A DNA stretch of 64,000 bases from Candidatus Poribacteria bacterium (GTDB lineage Bacteria; Poribacteria; WGA-4E; WGA-3G), in NCBI GenBank assembly GCA_022827225.1, contig JAJDTJ010000067.1:1-64000 (forward strand). The letters run 5' to 3'. This document shows, one piece after another, positions 32,703-44,269 of this stretch; the first letter of the stretch is position 1, and each line of letters starts with the position of its first letter. The translations under genes were made by a program, and so were the position numbers. A model generated the notes under the pieces. It worked only from the letters and a program-made list of their open reading frames with translations, did not search any database and was not told the DNA's origin.

Positions 32703-34826
32703 GTGGCAGATACAAAAAATAGCACACCACAACGCTTAGAACTGCCCCACATGCGAAATATCGGGATCATGGCACACATTGATGCCGGCAAGACTACCGT
32801 AACCGAACGTATTTTGTATTACACCGGTAGGCTCTATCGAATCGGTGACGTCGACGATGGCACAACTGCTATGGACTGGATGGTCCAAGAGCAGGAACGT
32901 GGTATTACCATTACAAGCGCCGCAACGACCTGTCACTGGAAAAAACACCATATAAATATTATTGATACACCGGGGCATATTGATTTCACCGTCGAAGTTG
33001 AACGTTCACTTCGCGTACTTGACGGAGCAGTCGCCGTTTTCTGCGCTGTCGGCGGCGTTGAACCCCAATCAGAAACCGTCTGGCGACAAGCAGACAAATA
33101 CAATATCCCGCGGATCGCATTCGTTAATAAAATGGACAGAACCGGCGCTGACTTCTTCCGTACCGTCGAAATGATGGAAGAACGGCTCGGAACCAACGCT
33201 GTTCCAGTGCAGCTACCTATCGGATCAGCAGAACAATTCACCGGAATTGTAGACCTCATCTCTATGAAAGGGCAAATCTGGGACATCGACAAAGACCCCG
33301 GCGGGGACGGCACCGTTATCCAAGAAACAGACATTCCAGAAGAAATGCAGGATATGGCACACGAATATCGTGATCAGATGTTAGAGGCAATCGCTGATTG
33401 CGATGATGGGCTCCTGCATAAATATATAGACGGTATCGAATTTTCACCCGAAGAAATTAAAACAGGTATCCGTAACGCAGTGATCGCCGGTAAGATTGTA
33501 CCTATTCTCTGTGGCACAGCTCTGAAGAATAAAGGGGTACAACCGCTCTTAGATGCCATCGTCTCCTATCTTCCTGCACCGACAGATGTACCGCCGATCG
33601 TTGGGACTGATCCGAAAACCGAAGAAGAGATAACACGGCATCCCAACGAGAACGAGCCGTTCTGTGCCTTGGCGTTTAAGATTATGACAGATCCACACGT
33701 CGGGAAACTCACCTATTTACGGGTCTATTCCGGTGTACTTAAAAAAGGTGATACAGTCTATAACACCCAAACGAGACAACACGAACGGATTGGGCGCTTG
33801 ATGCAAATGCACGCCAACAAGCGTGAAGAGATACAAGCCGTTTATGCCGGCGATATCGCTGCCGCAATCGGTCTAAAAAATCTCTCAACGGGAGACACAT
33901 TGTGTGACCCGAAAGCGCACATCACTTTGGAAACTATGGTGTTTCCACTCCCAGTAATGTCCATCGCAGTTGAACCCCGTACACAGTCCGATATTGACAA
34001 ACTTAACCTCGCCCTCTCCAAACTCGCAGAAGAAGACCCGACCTTTAAAGTTCATCAAGACCCCGAAACCGGTCAAACATTGCTATCAGGTATGGGGGAG
34101 CTGCATCTCGAAATTATCGTCGATAGGCTCGTGCGAGAGTTTAACGTCTCAGCGAATGTAGGGAACCCAGAAGTTGCCTATCGTGAAACGCTCCGCAATC
34201 CTGTCAGAGCTGAAGAAAGGTTTGTACGTCAATCGGGCGGTAGAGGTCAATTTGGGCACGTCGTGATTGAAGTTGAACCCCTTGAAAAAGGGAGTGGTTT
34301 TGAATTTATTGACGAAATCAGAGGCGGCGTAATTCCGCAAGAATACATTCCAGCAGTGAAAAAAGGCATTGAAAACGCTATGAACGTCGGTGTTCTTGCC
34401 GGCTATCCGGTCGTTGATGTCGCAGTGAAACTCGTTGATGGTTCATACCACGCCGTGGATTCATCAGAAATGGCGTTCTCTATTGCAGGTTCAATGGCCT
34501 TCAAAGATGCCATGAAACGTGCAACGCCGATACTTCTTGAGCCGATTATGAAAGTTGAGGTCATCGTCCCTGACGAGTACCTCGGTAAAGTTATTGGCGA
34601 TTTGAATGCACGTCGCGCACAGATACGGGAGACAGAAATACAGGCGAAATCTCGCATTCAGGTTATACGGGTTGACGTTCCGCTTTCAGAAATGTTCGGG
34701 TACGTCAAAACACTTAGGTCACTTACACAAGGTAGAGCAAACTACTCTATGGAGTTTGCACACTACAACGAAGTCCCGACCAGTGTCATGGAGGACATCG
34801 TTTCATCAACGAATCGTAACTCGTAA
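32703..34826 (+). CDS. fusA: Elongation factor G
   Basis: A 707-residue translocase GTPase with a GTG start. G1 is [10 protein letters not shown]3 is DTPGH and G4 is NKMD. The switch region [12 protein letters not shown] and domain IV ([12 protein letters not shown]) are present. This is the standard full-length EF-G in its str-operon position. Confidence 0.97.
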   Translation: MADTKNSTPQRLELPHMRNIGIMAHIDAGKTTVTERILYYTGRLYRIGDVDDGTTAMDWMVQEQERGITITSAATTCHWKKHHINIIDTPGHIDFTVEVERSLRVLDGAVAVFCAVGGVEPQSETVWRQADKYNIPRIAFVNKMDRTGADFFRTVEMMEERLGTNAVPVQLPIGSAEQFTGIVDLISMKGQIWDIDKDPGGDGTVIQETDIPEEMQDMAHEYRDQMLEAIADCDDGLLHKYIDGIEFSPEEIKTGIRNAVIAGKIVPILCGTALKNKGVQPLLDAIVSYLPAPTDVPPIVGTDPKTEEEITRHPNENEPFCALAFKIMTDPHVGKLTYLRVYSGVLKKGDTVYNTQTRQHERIGRLMQMHANKREEIQAVYAGDIAAAIGLKNLSTGDTLCDPKAHITLETMVFPLPVMSIAVEPRTQSDIDKLNLALSKLAEEDPTFKVHQDPETGQTLLSGMGELHLEIIVDRLVREFNVSANVGNPEVAYRETLRNPVRAEERFVRQSGGRGQFGHVVIEVEPLEKGSGFEFIDEIRGGVIPQEYIPAVKKGIENAMNVGVLAGYPVVDVAVKLVDGSYHAVDSSEMAFSIAGSMAFKDAMKRATPILLEPIMKVEVIVPDEYLGKVIGDLNARRAQIRETEIQAKSRIQVIRVDVPLSEMFGYVKTLRSLTQGRANYSMEFAHYNEVPTSVMEDIVSSTNRNS

Positions 34827-35016
34827 TTGTTAAACGGTTGTCAAGGGTCCGAACTGTGGGAGTTTAGAACTTCCCATAAGCGGACATAAGATTTAGTTAA
34901 ACGGCGAACCCCTACGCAAAACCGTCGGGGCACCCTACAGAAACGGGGAGGCACAGTTTCGGAAAACCGTGTTTATACCTCGAAAATAATAAACTTTTAG
35001 TGGAGCTTGGATAAAA

Positions 35017-36216
35017 ATGGCTAAGCAAACGTTTGAAAGGACTAAGCCACACGTTAATATCGGGACGATCGGGCACGTTGACCACGGTAAGACAACGCTA
35101 ACTGCAGCGATTACCATGGTACTCTCTAAACTTGCCGATGCTGATTACGTCCAGAACTACGAAGACATTGACAAGGCACCAGAAGAAAAAGAGCGCGGTA
35201 TCACGATCAATACTGCACACGTAGAGTATGAAACCGAAAATCGGCACTACGCACACGTCGATTGCCCAGGACACGCTGACTATATCAAGAATATGATTAC
35301 CGGGGCAGCACAGATGGACGGCGCCATTCTCGTCGTATCTGCCGCTGATGGTCCCATGCCCCAGACGCGTGAGCACGTACTCCTCGCACGGCAGGTGAAC
35401 GTACCCTCTCTTGTCGTTTTCCTCAACAAAGCAGACATGGTCGATGATGAAGAACTGCTTGAACTCGTTGAACTCGAAGTCCGAGAATTGCTCAGCGATT
35501 ATGAGTTCCCAGGAGACGATATTCCGATTGTTACAGGGTCTGCCCTTGAAGCTATGGAAGCCGATGGAGATCCGACAAGCGAAGCGTGTCAGTCAATTAT
35601 TGAATTGATGGAGGCTGTTGATAGCTACATCCCTGAACCTATCCGTGATACCGATAGACCGTTCCTGATGTCCATTGAAGACACCTTCACCATCAGTGGA
35701 CGTGGCACAGTTGCTACGGGGCGCGTCGAACGCGGGGTCATCAAGATCGGAGACCCAGTTGAGATCGTCGGACTCCGTGAAACACAAGACACCGTTATCA
35801 CAGGCGTCGAAATGTTCCATAAGAACCTTGACGAAGGACGCGCTGGCGACAACCTCGGGGCACTACTCCGTGGTGTTGAACGCGAAGATGTTGAACGTGG
35901 ACAGGTTTTGGCAGTCCCCAATAGCGTTACGCCGCATACCAAATTTGAAGCCGAAGCCTATATCCTCACTAAAGAGGAAGGCGGACGCTGGAATCCATTC
36001 TTTACCGGATACAGACCGCAGTTCTATTTCCGAACAACCGACGTAACCGGTAAGATGGACCTCCCGGAAGGCATCGAAATGATTATGCCCGGCGACAACG
36101 CACAGATTACCGTTGAATTGTCGAAACCCATCGCAATGGAAGAACAACTCCGATTCGCTATCCGAGAAGGTGGACAAACTATCGGAGCCGGCGTTGTTTC
36201 CAAAATACTTGAATAA
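35017..36216 (+). CDS. tuf: Elongation factor Tu
   Basis: A 399-residue EF-Tu delivering aminoacyl-tRNA. It contains GHVDHGKTT, the switch [24 protein letters not shown] and NKADMVDD, with both beta-barrel domains intact. The fusA-tuf gap (34827-35016) has two small hairpins but no ORF. Only this copy is in the window. Confidence 0.97.
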   Translation: MAKQTFERTKPHVNIGTIGHVDHGKTTLTAAITMVLSKLADADYVQNYEDIDKAPEEKERGITINTAHVEYETENRHYAHVDCPGHADYIKNMITGAAQMDGAILVVSAADGPMPQTREHVLLARQVNVPSLVVFLNKADMVDDEELLELVELEVRELLSDYEFPGDDIPIVTGSALEAMEADGDPTSEACQSIIELMEAVDSYIPEPIRDTDRPFLMSIEDTFTISGRGTVATGRVERGVIKIGDPVEIVGLRETQDTVITGVEMFHKNLDEGRAGDNLGALLRGVEREDVERGQVLAVPNSVTPHTKFEAEAYILTKEEGGRWNPFFTGYRPQFYFRTTDVTGKMDLPEGIEMIMPGDNAQITVELSKPIAMEEQLRFAIREGGQTIGAGVVSKILE

Positions 36217-36223
36217 CAGATCA

Positions 36224-36243
36224 GGCGGGGTGTAAACTCCGCC
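36224..36243 (+). terminator. Weak hairpin between tuf and rpsJ
   Basis: GGCGGGG and CTCCGCC (one G-U pair) enclose TGTAAA, followed by TTTAATATT. The short T-run suggests partial termination or an RNA-stability element at the str/S10 boundary. Confidence 0.45.
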
Positions 36244-36335
36244 TTTAATATTAGAACACCAAAACACAGGCGTTACGACATGCTCTGAAAATGTCAATCA
36301 ACAACGTTCAAATTTGGTGAAGGCGATATCAAAAG

Positions 36336-36647
36336 ATGGACAATCAAAAAATTCGCATTCGACTCAAGGCATTTGACTATCGGTTGTTAGACCATTCGTC
36401 GAAGCAGATAGCAGAAACAGCGAAAGGGACAGGGGCAGTTGTCTCCGGACCGATTCCATTGCCAACGAAGAAGCACATCTATACCGTTCAACGTTCAACT
36501 TTTACGGACAAGAAATCCCGTGAACAATTTGAGATGCGGATTCATAAACGGCTGTTGGATATTTTAGAGACGACACCTAAAACCGTTGATGCCTTGATGC
36601 ATTTGGACCTGCCCGCAGGTGTTGATGTTAAAATTACGCTATTGTAG
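36336..36647 (+). CDS. rpsJ: 30S ribosomal protein S10
   Basis: A 103-residue S10 with the conserved [15 protein letters not shown] opening and the [14 protein letters not shown] loop. It heads the S10-type part of the cluster. S10 also serves as NusE in antitermination. Confidence 0.97.
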   Translation: MDNQKIRIRLKAFDYRLLDHSSKQIAETAKGTGAVVSGPIPLPTKKHIYTVQRSTFTDKKSREQFEMRIHKRLLDILETTPKTVDALMHLDLPAGVDVKITLL

Positions 36648-36755
36648 CCGGAGAGATGATTGTTCTCCACTCCGGTGGTTCGGAAGTCACTCGCTTTGGA
36701 CGCGTATGGAACCAGCCCCTGATTTCCGAATCGTAAAGGAGGAGAGCGAAAAAAA

Positions 36756-37397
36756 ATGGTTAACGGAATTATTGGCCGTAAAGTCGGCATGACACAAATC
36801 TTTGAAGATTCAGGAGAAGCAGTACCTGTTACCGTTATTGAAGCAGGTCCGTGCCCAATTGTCCAACTCAAGACGCAAGAGAAAGATGGATATCAAGCCG
36901 TTCAGTTAGGTTTCGGCGAACAGAAAGAGAGTCGCATAAATAAGCCCAGACGTGGGCATTTAGCAAAAGCCGGTGTTGATTCGACATTTGTGCTTCGCGA
37001 GTTTCGGGTCCAGAGTCTTGAGGATATATCCATCGGCAACGTTGTAGATGCAAGTGTCTTTTCCGAGGGTGAACTCGTTGATGTGACTGGAACTTCAAAA
37101 GGACGCGGTTTCTCTGGTGTTGTAAGGCGTTGGAATTTCGCCGGTGGTAGGAAGAGCCACGGCGGTGAACAGGATCTCCGACGCCCCGGTTCGATCGGCG
37201 CAAGCGCAACACCCTCCCGTGTTTTTAAAGGTAAACGGATGGCAGGACGCCACGGAGCCAAGCGGCACACCGTCCAAAACTTATCCGTCATTCAAGCCGA
37301 TCCCGAACGGAACTTGTTGGTCGTCAAAGGAGCGGTACCTGGACCCCCTAACGGTCTGCTTTTGATTCAAAAAGCAGCTAAGGCACCGAAATCATAG
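36756..37397 (+). CDS. rplC: 50S ribosomal protein L3
   Basis: A 213-residue L3. It opens [15 protein letters not shown] and contains the [17 protein letters not shown] loop that approaches the peptidyl-transferase centre. GGAGGAG precedes the ATG. Confidence 0.97.
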   Translation: MVNGIIGRKVGMTQIFEDSGEAVPVTVIEAGPCPIVQLKTQEKDGYQAVQLGFGEQKESRINKPRRGHLAKAGVDSTFVLREFRVQSLEDISIGNVVDASVFSEGELVDVTGTSKGRGFSGVVRRWNFAGGRKSHGGEQDLRRPGSIGASATPSRVFKGKRMAGRHGAKRHTVQNLSVIQADPERNLLVVKGAVPGPPNGLLLIQKAAKAPKS

Positions 37398-37446
37398 ACA
37401 GGCAATTGTCATTCAGCGAATGCCAAAACAATACGAGCATATAAAT

Positions 37447-38100
37447 ATGTCAACTTTAGACGTACACAATAGGTCAGGAGAGGTACTTCACCAGAAGGAG
37501 TTAGCCGAGGCGTTCACGGATGTTGAAGTCAACGCCCCCGTTATTCATCAGTGTGTTGTTGCCTACCTCGCGAATCAGCGACAAGGCACCGCATCCACAA
37601 AGTCCCGGAGTGAAGTGAGAGGCAGTGGAAGGAAACTCTTCCGCCAAAAAGGGACAGGTAGAGCGCGGGCTGGAGATGCCAAAGCACCGCATCGAGTTCA
37701 CGGCGGAGTAGCCTTCGGACCCAAACCGCGTAGCTATCGTCAGTACACACCGAAAAAGGTCCGGCGACTCGGATTACACAGCGCCCTGGCGGATAGATTC
37801 CAAAATCAGCAGTGCGTTCTCATTGAAGATTTCACGCTTGAACAACCGCGGACGAAAGATATAATCAATATGCTAAACGCATTGAACGTTCACGGAAAGG
37901 TCTTGATCGTCCTTGATGAACATAGCACCAATATCCATCTTTCTGTCCGTAATATTCCGCAAGTTCATAGCTGTACATGGAATACCCTTAATGTCTATCA
38001 GATTCTGTGGCATGATACACTCATAATCACGGAAAACGCCGCAGAGAAACTCGAAGCCAAATTCGTGAACACCGGTTCAGAGGCGGAAGGACAAGACTGA
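37447..38100 (+). CDS. rplD: 50S ribosomal protein L4
   Basis: An L4 of 217 residues from ATG 37447. The exit-tunnel loop is recognisable as [19 protein letters not shown]-like text ([19 protein letters not shown]). An in-frame ATG at 37420 would add nine residues; neither has a clear RBS, and the chosen start fits the usual N-terminus. In some bacteria L4 represses its own operon. It overlaps rplW by one base. Confidence 0.93.
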   Translation: MSTLDVHNRSGEVLHQKELAEAFTDVEVNAPVIHQCVVAYLANQRQGTASTKSRSEVRGSGRKLFRQKGTGRARAGDAKAPHRVHGGVAFGPKPRSYRQYTPKKVRRLGLHSALADRFQNQQCVLIEDFTLEQPRTKDIINMLNALNVHGKVLIVLDEHSTNIHLSVRNIPQVHSCTWNTLNVYQILWHDTLIITENAAEKLEAKFVNTGSEAEGQD

Positions 38101-38399
38101 TGAAAGACGCATATCAGGTTATACTGCAACCGCTAATTACAGAGAAGAGCACGTTCCTTCGCGAAGAGAACAAATACGCGTTCGTCGTTGATCGTAAGGC
38201 AACGAAACCGCAGATTCGGCGCGCAGCCGAAGAATTGTTTGATATACAAGGCGATATTCTCAAGGTGCGTACGATGCACGTCCGAGGCAAACCGAAAGGG
38301 AAAATGTTGCGTTACCAGCGCGGCAGAAAACCGCATTGGAAAAAAGCGATCATTACCTTAAGAGAGGGCGCAAGCATCCAAGCCTTTGAAACTATATAG
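38100..38399 (+). CDS. rplW: 50S ribosomal protein L23
   Basis: A 99-residue L23 with ILQPLITEKSTFLREENKYA and the YQRGRKPHWKKAIITL tail. It lines the tunnel exit where trigger factor and SRP dock. Its start overlaps the rplD stop (TGATG). Confidence 0.96.
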   Translation: MKDAYQVILQPLITEKSTFLREENKYAFVVDRKATKPQIRRAAEELFDIQGDILKVRTMHVRGKPKGKMLRYQRGRKPHWKKAIITLREGASIQAFETI

Positions 38400-38401
38400 G
38401 G

Positions 38402-38438
38402 ATAGCAATCAGCAATCAGCAATCAGCAAAGAGGTCCG
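38402..38438. repeat. CAGCAAT tandem unit between rplW and rplB
   Basis: Four consecutive imperfect CAGCAAT-type heptamers are followed by AGAGGTCC. The same wording occurs at 14366-14390 and, degenerate, at 46062-46085. Confidence 0.5.
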
Positions 38439-38491
38439 CTCCATACGGATAAGACTCTTGTATCTGAAAGCTATTAAAAAAGGAAATCAAA

Positions 38492-39307
38492 GTGCCTAAA
38501 ACATATTCACCGGTAACCCCAAGTCGCCGTTTTATGACGGGTTATACTTTTGAAGAGATTACGCGGAGTAAACCGGAGAAGTCTCTTGTTAAAGGGAGCA
38601 AACAGAAAGCGGGCCGCAATTCGACTGGACGTATGACGGTCAGACGGCGCGGCGGTGGACACAAACGCCGCTATCGGGTCATTGACTTTAAACGCGATAA
38701 ATTTGGGGTTCCTGCCAAAGTCGCAGCGATTGAATATGACCCAAACCGTTCAGCACACATCGCCCTGCTCCACTACGTTGATGGTGAAAAACGCTATATT
38801 CTGGCACCTGTCGGTATTCAGGTCGGTGATATGCTTAGTTCAGGGGCTGACGCTGAAATTCGCGTTGGGAACGCCTTACCGCTTGACAGGATACCCCTCG
38901 GCTCTTCAATACACAATATTGAGATGAAGCCGGGTAAGGGCGGGCAACTCGTTCGCAGTGCCGGGACTGCGGCACAGTTGGTTGACCGCGAGGGAAAATA
39001 TGCACGGATCCGCCTGCCATCCGGAGAAATTCGGCTCGTCCCTGTACAGTCAATGGCAACGCTCGGTCAGGTCGGTAATGTCAGCCAGATCGTTATCGGT
39101 AAAGCAGGACGCTCAAGATGGCTCGGCAAACGTCCAAAGGTCAGAGGCGTCGCGATGAACCCGATTGACCACCCCCATGGCGGCGGCGAAGGTAAGAGTT
39201 CCGGTGGTAGACATCCAGTTACGCCTTGGGGTGTTCCAACCAAAGGTTACAAGACCCGAAATCCGAAGAAGAAATCGAGCCAATATATTTTCGGCAAACG
39301 AAAATAA
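38492..39307 (+). CDS. rplB: 50S ribosomal protein L2
   Basis: A 271-residue L2 with a GTG start after AAAGGAAA. It has the conserved [10 protein letters not shown] and the [13 protein letters not shown] loop, whose His is important near the peptidyl-transferase centre. Confidence 0.97.
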   Translation: MPKTYSPVTPSRRFMTGYTFEEITRSKPEKSLVKGSKQKAGRNSTGRMTVRRRGGGHKRRYRVIDFKRDKFGVPAKVAAIEYDPNRSAHIALLHYVDGEKRYILAPVGIQVGDMLSSGADAEIRVGNALPLDRIPLGSSIHNIEMKPGKGGQLVRSAGTAAQLVDREGKYARIRLPSGEIRLVPVQSMATLGQVGNVSQIVIGKAGRSRWLGKRPKVRGVAMNPIDHPHGGGEGKSSGGRHPVTPWGVPTKGYKTRNPKKKSSQYIFGKRK

Positions 39308-39367
39308 GATTAACTCGACTGTCTCGCTAAGTACGGTTCACGCTTTATAGGATAGAGGAGAAACACA

Positions 39368-39634
39368 ATGGCACGTTCTATCAAAAAGGGGCCTTATATA
39401 GACCCAAAACTCGCCAAGAAGGTCGCCGCTATGGAAAACTCTGGTACGAAACGGGTGATCCGAACATGGTCCCGTCGTTCGATGATTACACCGGAGTTGG
39501 TCGGTCATACCTTGGCAATTTACAACGGTAAAAAATTTTTTCCCGTGTATATTACGGAGAACATGGTAGGACATAAACTCGGAGAATTCTCGCCGACTCG
39601 CACCTTCCGTTCTCATGCAGGGGGTCCAAGATAA
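39368..39634 (+). CDS. rpsS: 30S ribosomal protein S19
   Basis: An 88-residue S19 with [28 protein letters not shown] and the [12 protein letters not shown] tail. AGGAG lies upstream. Confidence 0.97.
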   Translation: MARSIKKGPYIDPKLAKKVAAMENSGTKRVIRTWSRRSMITPELVGHTLAIYNGKKFFPVYITENMVGHKLGEFSPTRTFRSHAGGPR

Positions 39635-39703
39635 TTTTTTGTTTATTCTTCACCCTGTACGGGTGATATGTCTATAGAAACTTGCTTTTGTTAGGAGATA
39701 CTG

Positions 39704-40057
39704 ATGGAAGCCCGATCTAAAATTAGGAACGCATCGGTTGCACCGCGTAAAGCGCGTTTGGTAGCCGATCTGGTTCGTAATCAATACGTTGAAGACGCGT
39801 TAAGTCAACTACGGTTTACGCATAAAGCCGCCTCGCCTATCATCTACAAGTTGATTCAGTCAGCGGCTGCGAATGCGCAATATCAAGACCCTAACATTGA
39901 TATTGCAGATCTATACATCAAAGAGATTCGTGTTGATGAAGGCATTACGCGAAAATGGATACGTCCCCGAGCACGAGGTATGGCAAACAGGATTTTGAAA
40001 CGGAGCAGTCATATTATCGTCGTCGTTGATGAGGAGAGTACAGAAGATGGTGAGTAA
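39704..40057 (+). CDS. rplV: 50S ribosomal protein L22
   Basis: A 117-residue L22 with the RNASVAPRKARLVADLVR opening and the beta-hairpin region PRARGMANRILKRSSHI that lines the exit tunnel. TAGGAG precedes the ATG. Confidence 0.97.
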   Translation: MEARSKIRNASVAPRKARLVADLVRNQYVEDALSQLRFTHKAASPIIYKLIQSAAANAQYQDPNIDIADLYIKEIRVDEGITRKWIRPRARGMANRILKRSSHIIVVVDEESTEDGE

Positions 40058-40144
40058 AGGTGTATCGGCTTATACGGCACCAATCATAGACCCACCTTAC
40101 CTCCACGTCGCGAAGGGGCAGATAAAATTTGACAGGAGGTTTGC

Positions 40145-40975
40145 GTGGGACAAAAAACTCACCCCCGTGGATTACGCTTAGGTATCATTAAAACGTGGGA
40201 TTCGAAGTGGTACAGCGAACGGGATTACGCCAAGTGGCTCCATGAGGATTTCAAGATTCAGGAGTTCGTCAAAGCGCAGCTTGCACGGGCAGGTATTTCG
40301 CGCGTTGAAGTGGAGCGAGTCGCTGACCGTTGTAGCATTAATATTCATACAGCTCGCCCTGGAATCGTTATCGGACGCCGCGGGGCAGAAGCTGAGAAAC
40401 TGCAGGCGTTACTCGAAAAAGAGATCGGATGCCCCGTCCGTATTAATGTTTCGGAGATCAAGGCACCAGAACTTGATGCTCAACTTGTAGCAGAGGCCGT
40501 CGCAACCCAAATAGAGCGGCGCGCCGGTTTTAAGCAAGCGATGCGTCGCAATATTACGAGTTCCATACAAGCCGGGGCTTTGGGTGTAAAAATTATGGTC
40601 AGTGGTCGGTTAGACGGCAAGGAGATCGCTCGCACTGAATCAAGCATTGAAGGGCGCGTACCACTGCACACCCTAAGAGCCGATGTTGACTACGGTTTTA
40701 CTGAAGCGAATACCACTTACGGTAAAATCGGCGTCAAGACATGGATATTCAAAGGTGAAGTTATAGGCGTTCCGGACGAATTAAAGGGCGGCACCACAGA
40801 ACGTCGTCAATCCGGACGGCGCGAAGACACAGGCTCTCAACGCTCCGAGCGACGCCGTAGCAATAACAGACGCTCCGGATCTCAAGATGGACGTTCGCGC
40901 CAGTCGGGCGGTAGAAGTCGACGGAGGCGCCGTCAGAGTAACCAGCGTTCTTCTAATAACGCATCATCAGATTAA
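40145..40975 (+). CDS. rpsC: 30S ribosomal protein S3 with extended basic tail
   Basis: A 276-residue S3 with a GTG start after AGGAGG. The KH domain (IHTARPGIVIGRRGAEAEKL) and C-terminal domain (GRLDGKEIARTE…VPLHTLRADVDYG) are normal up to about residue 218. The last 58 residues are an Arg/Ser/Gln/Gly-rich low-complexity tail (RRRSNNRRSGSQDGRSRQSG and on). Bacterial S3 usually ends with a much shorter basic tail. Confidence 0.96.
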   Translation: MGQKTHPRGLRLGIIKTWDSKWYSERDYAKWLHEDFKIQEFVKAQLARAGISRVEVERVADRCSINIHTARPGIVIGRRGAEAEKLQALLEKEIGCPVRINVSEIKAPELDAQLVAEAVATQIERRAGFKQAMRRNITSSIQAGALGVKIMVSGRLDGKEIARTESSIEGRVPLHTLRADVDYGFTEANTTYGKIGVKTWIFKGEVIGVPDELKGGTTERRQSGRREDTGSQRSERRRSNNRRSGSQDGRSRQSGGRSRRRRRQSNQRSSNNASSD

Positions 40976-40997
40976 TCGATTTTAAGGAGTCATCAAA

Positions 40998-41411
40998 GTG
41001 TTAATGCCAAAACGCGTGATGCGTCGCTATGTGCATCGCGGAAGACGGCGCGGAAAACCGCTCCGCGGTTCACAAATCAACTTCGGGGAATACGGTTTGC
41101 AAGCAATGGAAGCCGGTTGGATCACCAGCAACCAGATCGAATCCTCAAGGATCGCTATCACGCGATATGTACGCCGTGGCGGTAAACTCTGGATAAAAAT
41201 TTTTCCGCACAAACCACTGAGTAAACAACCTGCTGAAACGCGTATGGGTAAAGGCAAGAAGGGACCCCCAGAACACTGGGTGGCTGTCGTCAAACCAGGG
41301 AGAGTCCTTTTTGAACTCAGCGGCGTTTCGCTTGAAGATGCTAAAGGGGCGATGGAACGAGCCGCCCACAAGCTACCTATCAAAACTAAATTCGTTGCAC
41401 GGAATCCGTAA
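40998..41411 (+). CDS. rplP: 50S ribosomal protein L16
   Basis: A 137-residue L16 with a GTG start, [20 protein letters not shown] and the [20 protein letters not shown] block near the A-site tRNA elbow. Rather than MLMPKRVKYRK it has MRRYVH. AAGGAG lies upstream. Confidence 0.96.
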   Translation: MLMPKRVMRRYVHRGRRRGKPLRGSQINFGEYGLQAMEAGWITSNQIESSRIAITRYVRRGGKLWIKIFPHKPLSKQPAETRMGKGKKGPPEHWVAVVKPGRVLFELSGVSLEDAKGAMERAAHKLPIKTKFVARNP

Positions 41412-41496
41412 TTTCGTCGGCAGTTCTGATGGCGAAAAAAGTACCTACATCGAAACGTGTAACGGAGTTTTGAGGCCACGTAAGGAGGCACAAAAC

Positions 41497-41703
41497 GTGA
41501 AAGCGGATGAACTACGAGGAAGAACTAACGAAGAATTGGAAAGTGAACTACAGGTGCTCAAGGAAAATTTGTTTAACCAAAGATTCAGAAGCATCTTAGG
41601 ACAACAAGAAGACACGACCCATATCGGTAAACTTCGCAAAGATATTGCGCGGGTGAAAACTGTTCTCAGGGCACGCACGCAGCAGTCAGAAACCGAAGAA
41701 TAA
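41497..41703 (+). CDS. rpmC: 50S ribosomal protein L29
   Basis: A 68-residue two-helix L29. The GTG start at 41497 has AGGAGG 6-7 nt upstream; the longer in-frame opening at 41311 lies inside rplP. It has [20 protein letters not shown] and the final IARVKTVLR helix. Confidence 0.95.
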   Translation: MKADELRGRTNEELESELQVLKENLFNQRFRSILGQQEDTTHIGKLRKDIARVKTVLRARTQQSETEE

Positions 41704-41797
41704 AAGTGATCTTCGCTATCCAATTCACTCATTTTTAAAACCGTCTGCCTCTAAAGTGTACACACGCATAGGTTTTGACTGGGTTTGGAGACTAAAT

Positions 41798-42073
41798 TTG
41801 AACGAAGAAAGACGAAGGCATCGTAAAATTCGGACAGGTCTTGTGACGAGTAACAGTATGGACAAAACTGTTACCGTCGCGGTTGTACGGCGGTATCAAC
41901 ATCCGCTTTACAAGAAGGTCGTCCGGAAGACGAAGAAAATATTGGCTCACGATGAAACGAATAATTGTAACGTCGGTGATGTCGTTCAGGTTGTTGAAAC
42001 GCGACCGCTGAGTCGCCGTAAGCGGTGGCGCGTCCAAACGGTTATCAATGCCGTAGAAACCGGGAACGCTTAA
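41798..42073 (+). CDS. rpsQ: 30S ribosomal protein S17
   Basis: A 91-residue S17 with a probable TTG start at 41798 behind GGAG. It has the conserved [16 protein letters not shown] and [22 protein letters not shown]. An in-frame GTG or ATG-like opening at 41756 would give an unusual extension. Confidence 0.94.
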   Translation: MNEERRRHRKIRTGLVTSNSMDKTVTVAVVRRYQHPLYKKVVRKTKKILAHDETNNCNVGDVVQVVETRPLSRRKRWRVQTVINAVETGNA

Positions 42074-42187
42074 GAAGGACAAACACCGATGTCCTTCCGC
42101 CATTCTGATACCTGAGAGGAAGGTTTTCATCCAAACTCTGACGTTTCCAAAACAGCGCGTTTTGAAAACGTAGAAGAGGATACAAAA

Positions 42188-42556
42188 ATGGTTCAATCAT
42201 ATACGCGATTAACCTGCGCAGATAATACCGGGGCAAGACAGCTAATGTGCATCAGCGTCCTCGGTGGTACTCGACGGCGCTACGCACGCGTCGGGGACGT
42301 AATTGTCGCAAGTATCAAGGAAGCAGTACCGAATACGCAGGTCAAAGCCGGCGAAGTCGTCCGCGCAGTTGTCGTCCGTACAACGAAAGAGTACCGGCGC
42401 CCAGATGGGTCTTATATTAAATTCGACCAAAACGCTGCTGTTCTCATTGATCCGCAGAATCAACCGCGTGGGACACGCATCTTCGGACCCGTCGCACGCG
42501 AACTCAGAGAAAAAGCCTTCGCGCGAATCGTCTCACTTGCGCCGGAGGTAATTTAG
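42188..42556 (+). CDS. rplN: 50S ribosomal protein L14
   Basis: A 122-residue L14 with [14 protein letters not shown] and the [20 protein letters not shown] stretch. It contacts 16S rRNA at bridge B8. Confidence 0.97.
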   Translation: MVQSYTRLTCADNTGARQLMCISVLGGTRRRYARVGDVIVASIKEAVPNTQVKAGEVVRAVVVRTTKEYRRPDGSYIKFDQNAAVLIDPQNQPRGTRIFGPVARELREKAFARIVSLAPEVI

Positions 42557-42563
42557 GAGGACG

Positions 42564-42797
42564 ATGATGTCACGTGCGAAACTGCATATCAAGAAGGATG
42601 ACACAGTTGTAGTCCTTAGCGGAAAAGACCGAGGGAGACAAGGCGTTGTTTTGGAGGTGTACCCTAAAAAGCAACGCGCAATCGTTGAAGGCGTTCATAT
42701 CCTTAAACGCCATCTCCGACCCAGTCAAATGGGAGAAGGTGGGGTCGTTGAACGCGAAGGGACTATTCATATTTCTAATCTCAAAAAGGTTGAGTAG
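42564..42797 (+). CDS. rplX: 50S ribosomal protein L24
   Basis: A 77-residue L24 with a KOW motif: VVVLSGKDRGRQGVVLEVYP. AGGAGG precedes two adjacent ATG codons (42564 and 42567); the second has the better spacing. It is shorter than the usual 100 residues, ending just after HISNLKKVE. Confidence 0.94.
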   Translation: MMSRAKLHIKKDDTVVVLSGKDRGRQGVVLEVYPKKQRAIVEGVHILKRHLRPSQMGEGGVVEREGTIHISNLKKVE

Positions 42798-42871
42798 GTA
42801 AAAATACGGGTACTGGAACTGGTACCGAACAGACCTCACTGAACATGCTATTTTGATAGGATACACGGCTC

Positions 42872-43411
42872 ATGAGCCCATTCAAAGAATTTTACCAAAC
42901 CGAAGTCATGCCTGCATTGTTTGACTATTTTAACTACAACAATGTCATGCAGATTCCGAAGTTGGAGAAGATTGCACTCAATATCGGTGTCGGGGAAGCA
43001 CTACAGAACCCGAAAGCACTCGAAGATGCCGTTGAAGAATTGACACTCATCGCTGGACAACGCGCAATTATCACGCATGCCAAGAAAGCTGTTTCTGCCT
43101 TTAAAATCAGAGAAGGCTTTGCTATCGGATGCAAAGTTACGCTACGACAGCAGCGAATGTACGAGTTTTTCAACAGACTCGTGAACGTCGTTCTTCCGCA
43201 AATCAGAGATTTTCGGGGCGTTTCACCGGATGCCTTCGATGGGCGAGGTAATTACTCGCTCGGTCTGACAGAGCAGTTAATTTTCCCCGAGATCCATTAC
43301 GATAAAGTTAACGATATACGCGGGTTGAATGTAACCGTTGTTACGACCGCACCAACAGACGAAGAAGGGCGAGAGTTATTAAGATTGCTCGGTATGCCGT
43401 TCCGAGAATAG
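42872..43411 (+). CDS. rplE: 50S ribosomal protein L5
   Basis: A 179-residue L5, binder of 5S rRNA. It has [39 protein letters not shown] and [20 protein letters not shown]. Confidence 0.97.
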   Translation: MSPFKEFYQTEVMPALFDYFNYNNVMQIPKLEKIALNIGVGEALQNPKALEDAVEELTLIAGQRAIITHAKKAVSAFKIREGFAIGCKVTLRQQRMYEFFNRLVNVVLPQIRDFRGVSPDAFDGRGNYSLGLTEQLIFPEIHYDKVNDIRGLNVTVVTTAPTDEEGRELLRLLGMPFRE

Positions 43412-43549
43412 CACGGTGCGGCTCTAAAGAGAAGGCTATCAGCAACTCGACGCCTAAATACCTAATAACTTGACACGCAGCCAGCTGCTAAAATCCAGAC
43501 ATTTCTAATGATACCGTCCTGGATAAATAAGCAAAGGAGCATTTACACT

Positions 43550-43735
43550 GTGGCAAGCAAAGCATGGATTGCCAAACAGAAGAGAACCCCGCGGTTCCGA
43601 ACCCGACAATATAACCGTTGCAAAAATTGTGGAAGGGCGCGCGGGTATCTACGCAAGTTTGAGTTGTGTCGTATCTGTTTCCGTCTTTTCGCTCGCGCCG
43701 GCAGAATTCCGGGAGTCCGAAAGGCGAGCTGGTAG
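43550..43735 (+). CDS. rpsN: 30S ribosomal protein S14, zinc-binding type
   Basis: A 61-residue S14 with a GTG start after AAAGGAG. Two CxxC pairs (CKNCGR and CRICFR) form the zinc ribbon of the short (type Z) form. The longer in-frame opening at 43508 is not supported. It uses the usual ending [10 protein letters not shown]. Confidence 0.96.
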   Translation: MASKAWIAKQKRTPRFRTRQYNRCKNCGRARGYLRKFELCRICFRLFARAGRIPGVRKASW

Positions 43736-43822
43736 TAAACGGAAATCTATCTAGCCCGATAACAGAGGCACAAAACTTCGACTGGCTATCCACAACACAG
43801 AATCAAATAAGGAGAATCTTTC

Positions 43823-44224
43823 ATGTCGATGACCGATCCGATTGCTGATATGCTGACCCGTATCCGCAATGCCAACATGGCAGGACATGAACGCGTTGAA
43901 ATACCCTCTTCAAAAGTCAAATCCGAAATCGCACGTATTTTGACTGAAGAAGGGTTCGTCCGAAACTATCGCCTGCTTGATGATGGCAAACAGGGGATCT
44001 TAAGAATCTATTTAAAATACGGCGATACGAAAAAAGAGAAGGTCATCACAAACCTCAAACGTATCAGTAAACCCGGGAGACGGATTTACGCAAAATCTGA
44101 TGGTCTTCCCAGAGTTTATGGCGGACTTGGCATCGCCATTTTATCGACCTCTAACGGAATAAAAACCACACCCCAGTGTCGGAAAGAGAAAATTGGGGGT
44201 GAAGTCCTATGTTACGTCTGGTAA
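43823..44224 (+). CDS. rpsH: 30S ribosomal protein S8
   Basis: A 133-residue S8 with [15 protein letters not shown] and the ILSTSNGI-type block ending [10 protein letters not shown]8 is the feedback regulator of spc operons in E. coli; its target site was not identified here. Confidence 0.97.
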   Translation: MSMTDPIADMLTRIRNANMAGHERVEIPSSKVKSEIARILTEEGFVRNYRLLDDGKQGILRIYLKYGDTKKEKVITNLKRISKPGRRIYAKSDGLPRVYGGLGIAILSTSNGIKTTPQCRKEKIGGEVLCYVW

Positions 44225-44269
44225 GGTTTTGTAGCGACACATGGCTCTCAACGAACTTGGAGAAATAGA

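Noticed and set aside
34827-35016. Possible riboswitch or small gene between fusA and tuf
   Set aside because: Only short imperfect hairpins are seen (around 34855-34880 and 34895-34925), with no known riboswitch core and no ORF.
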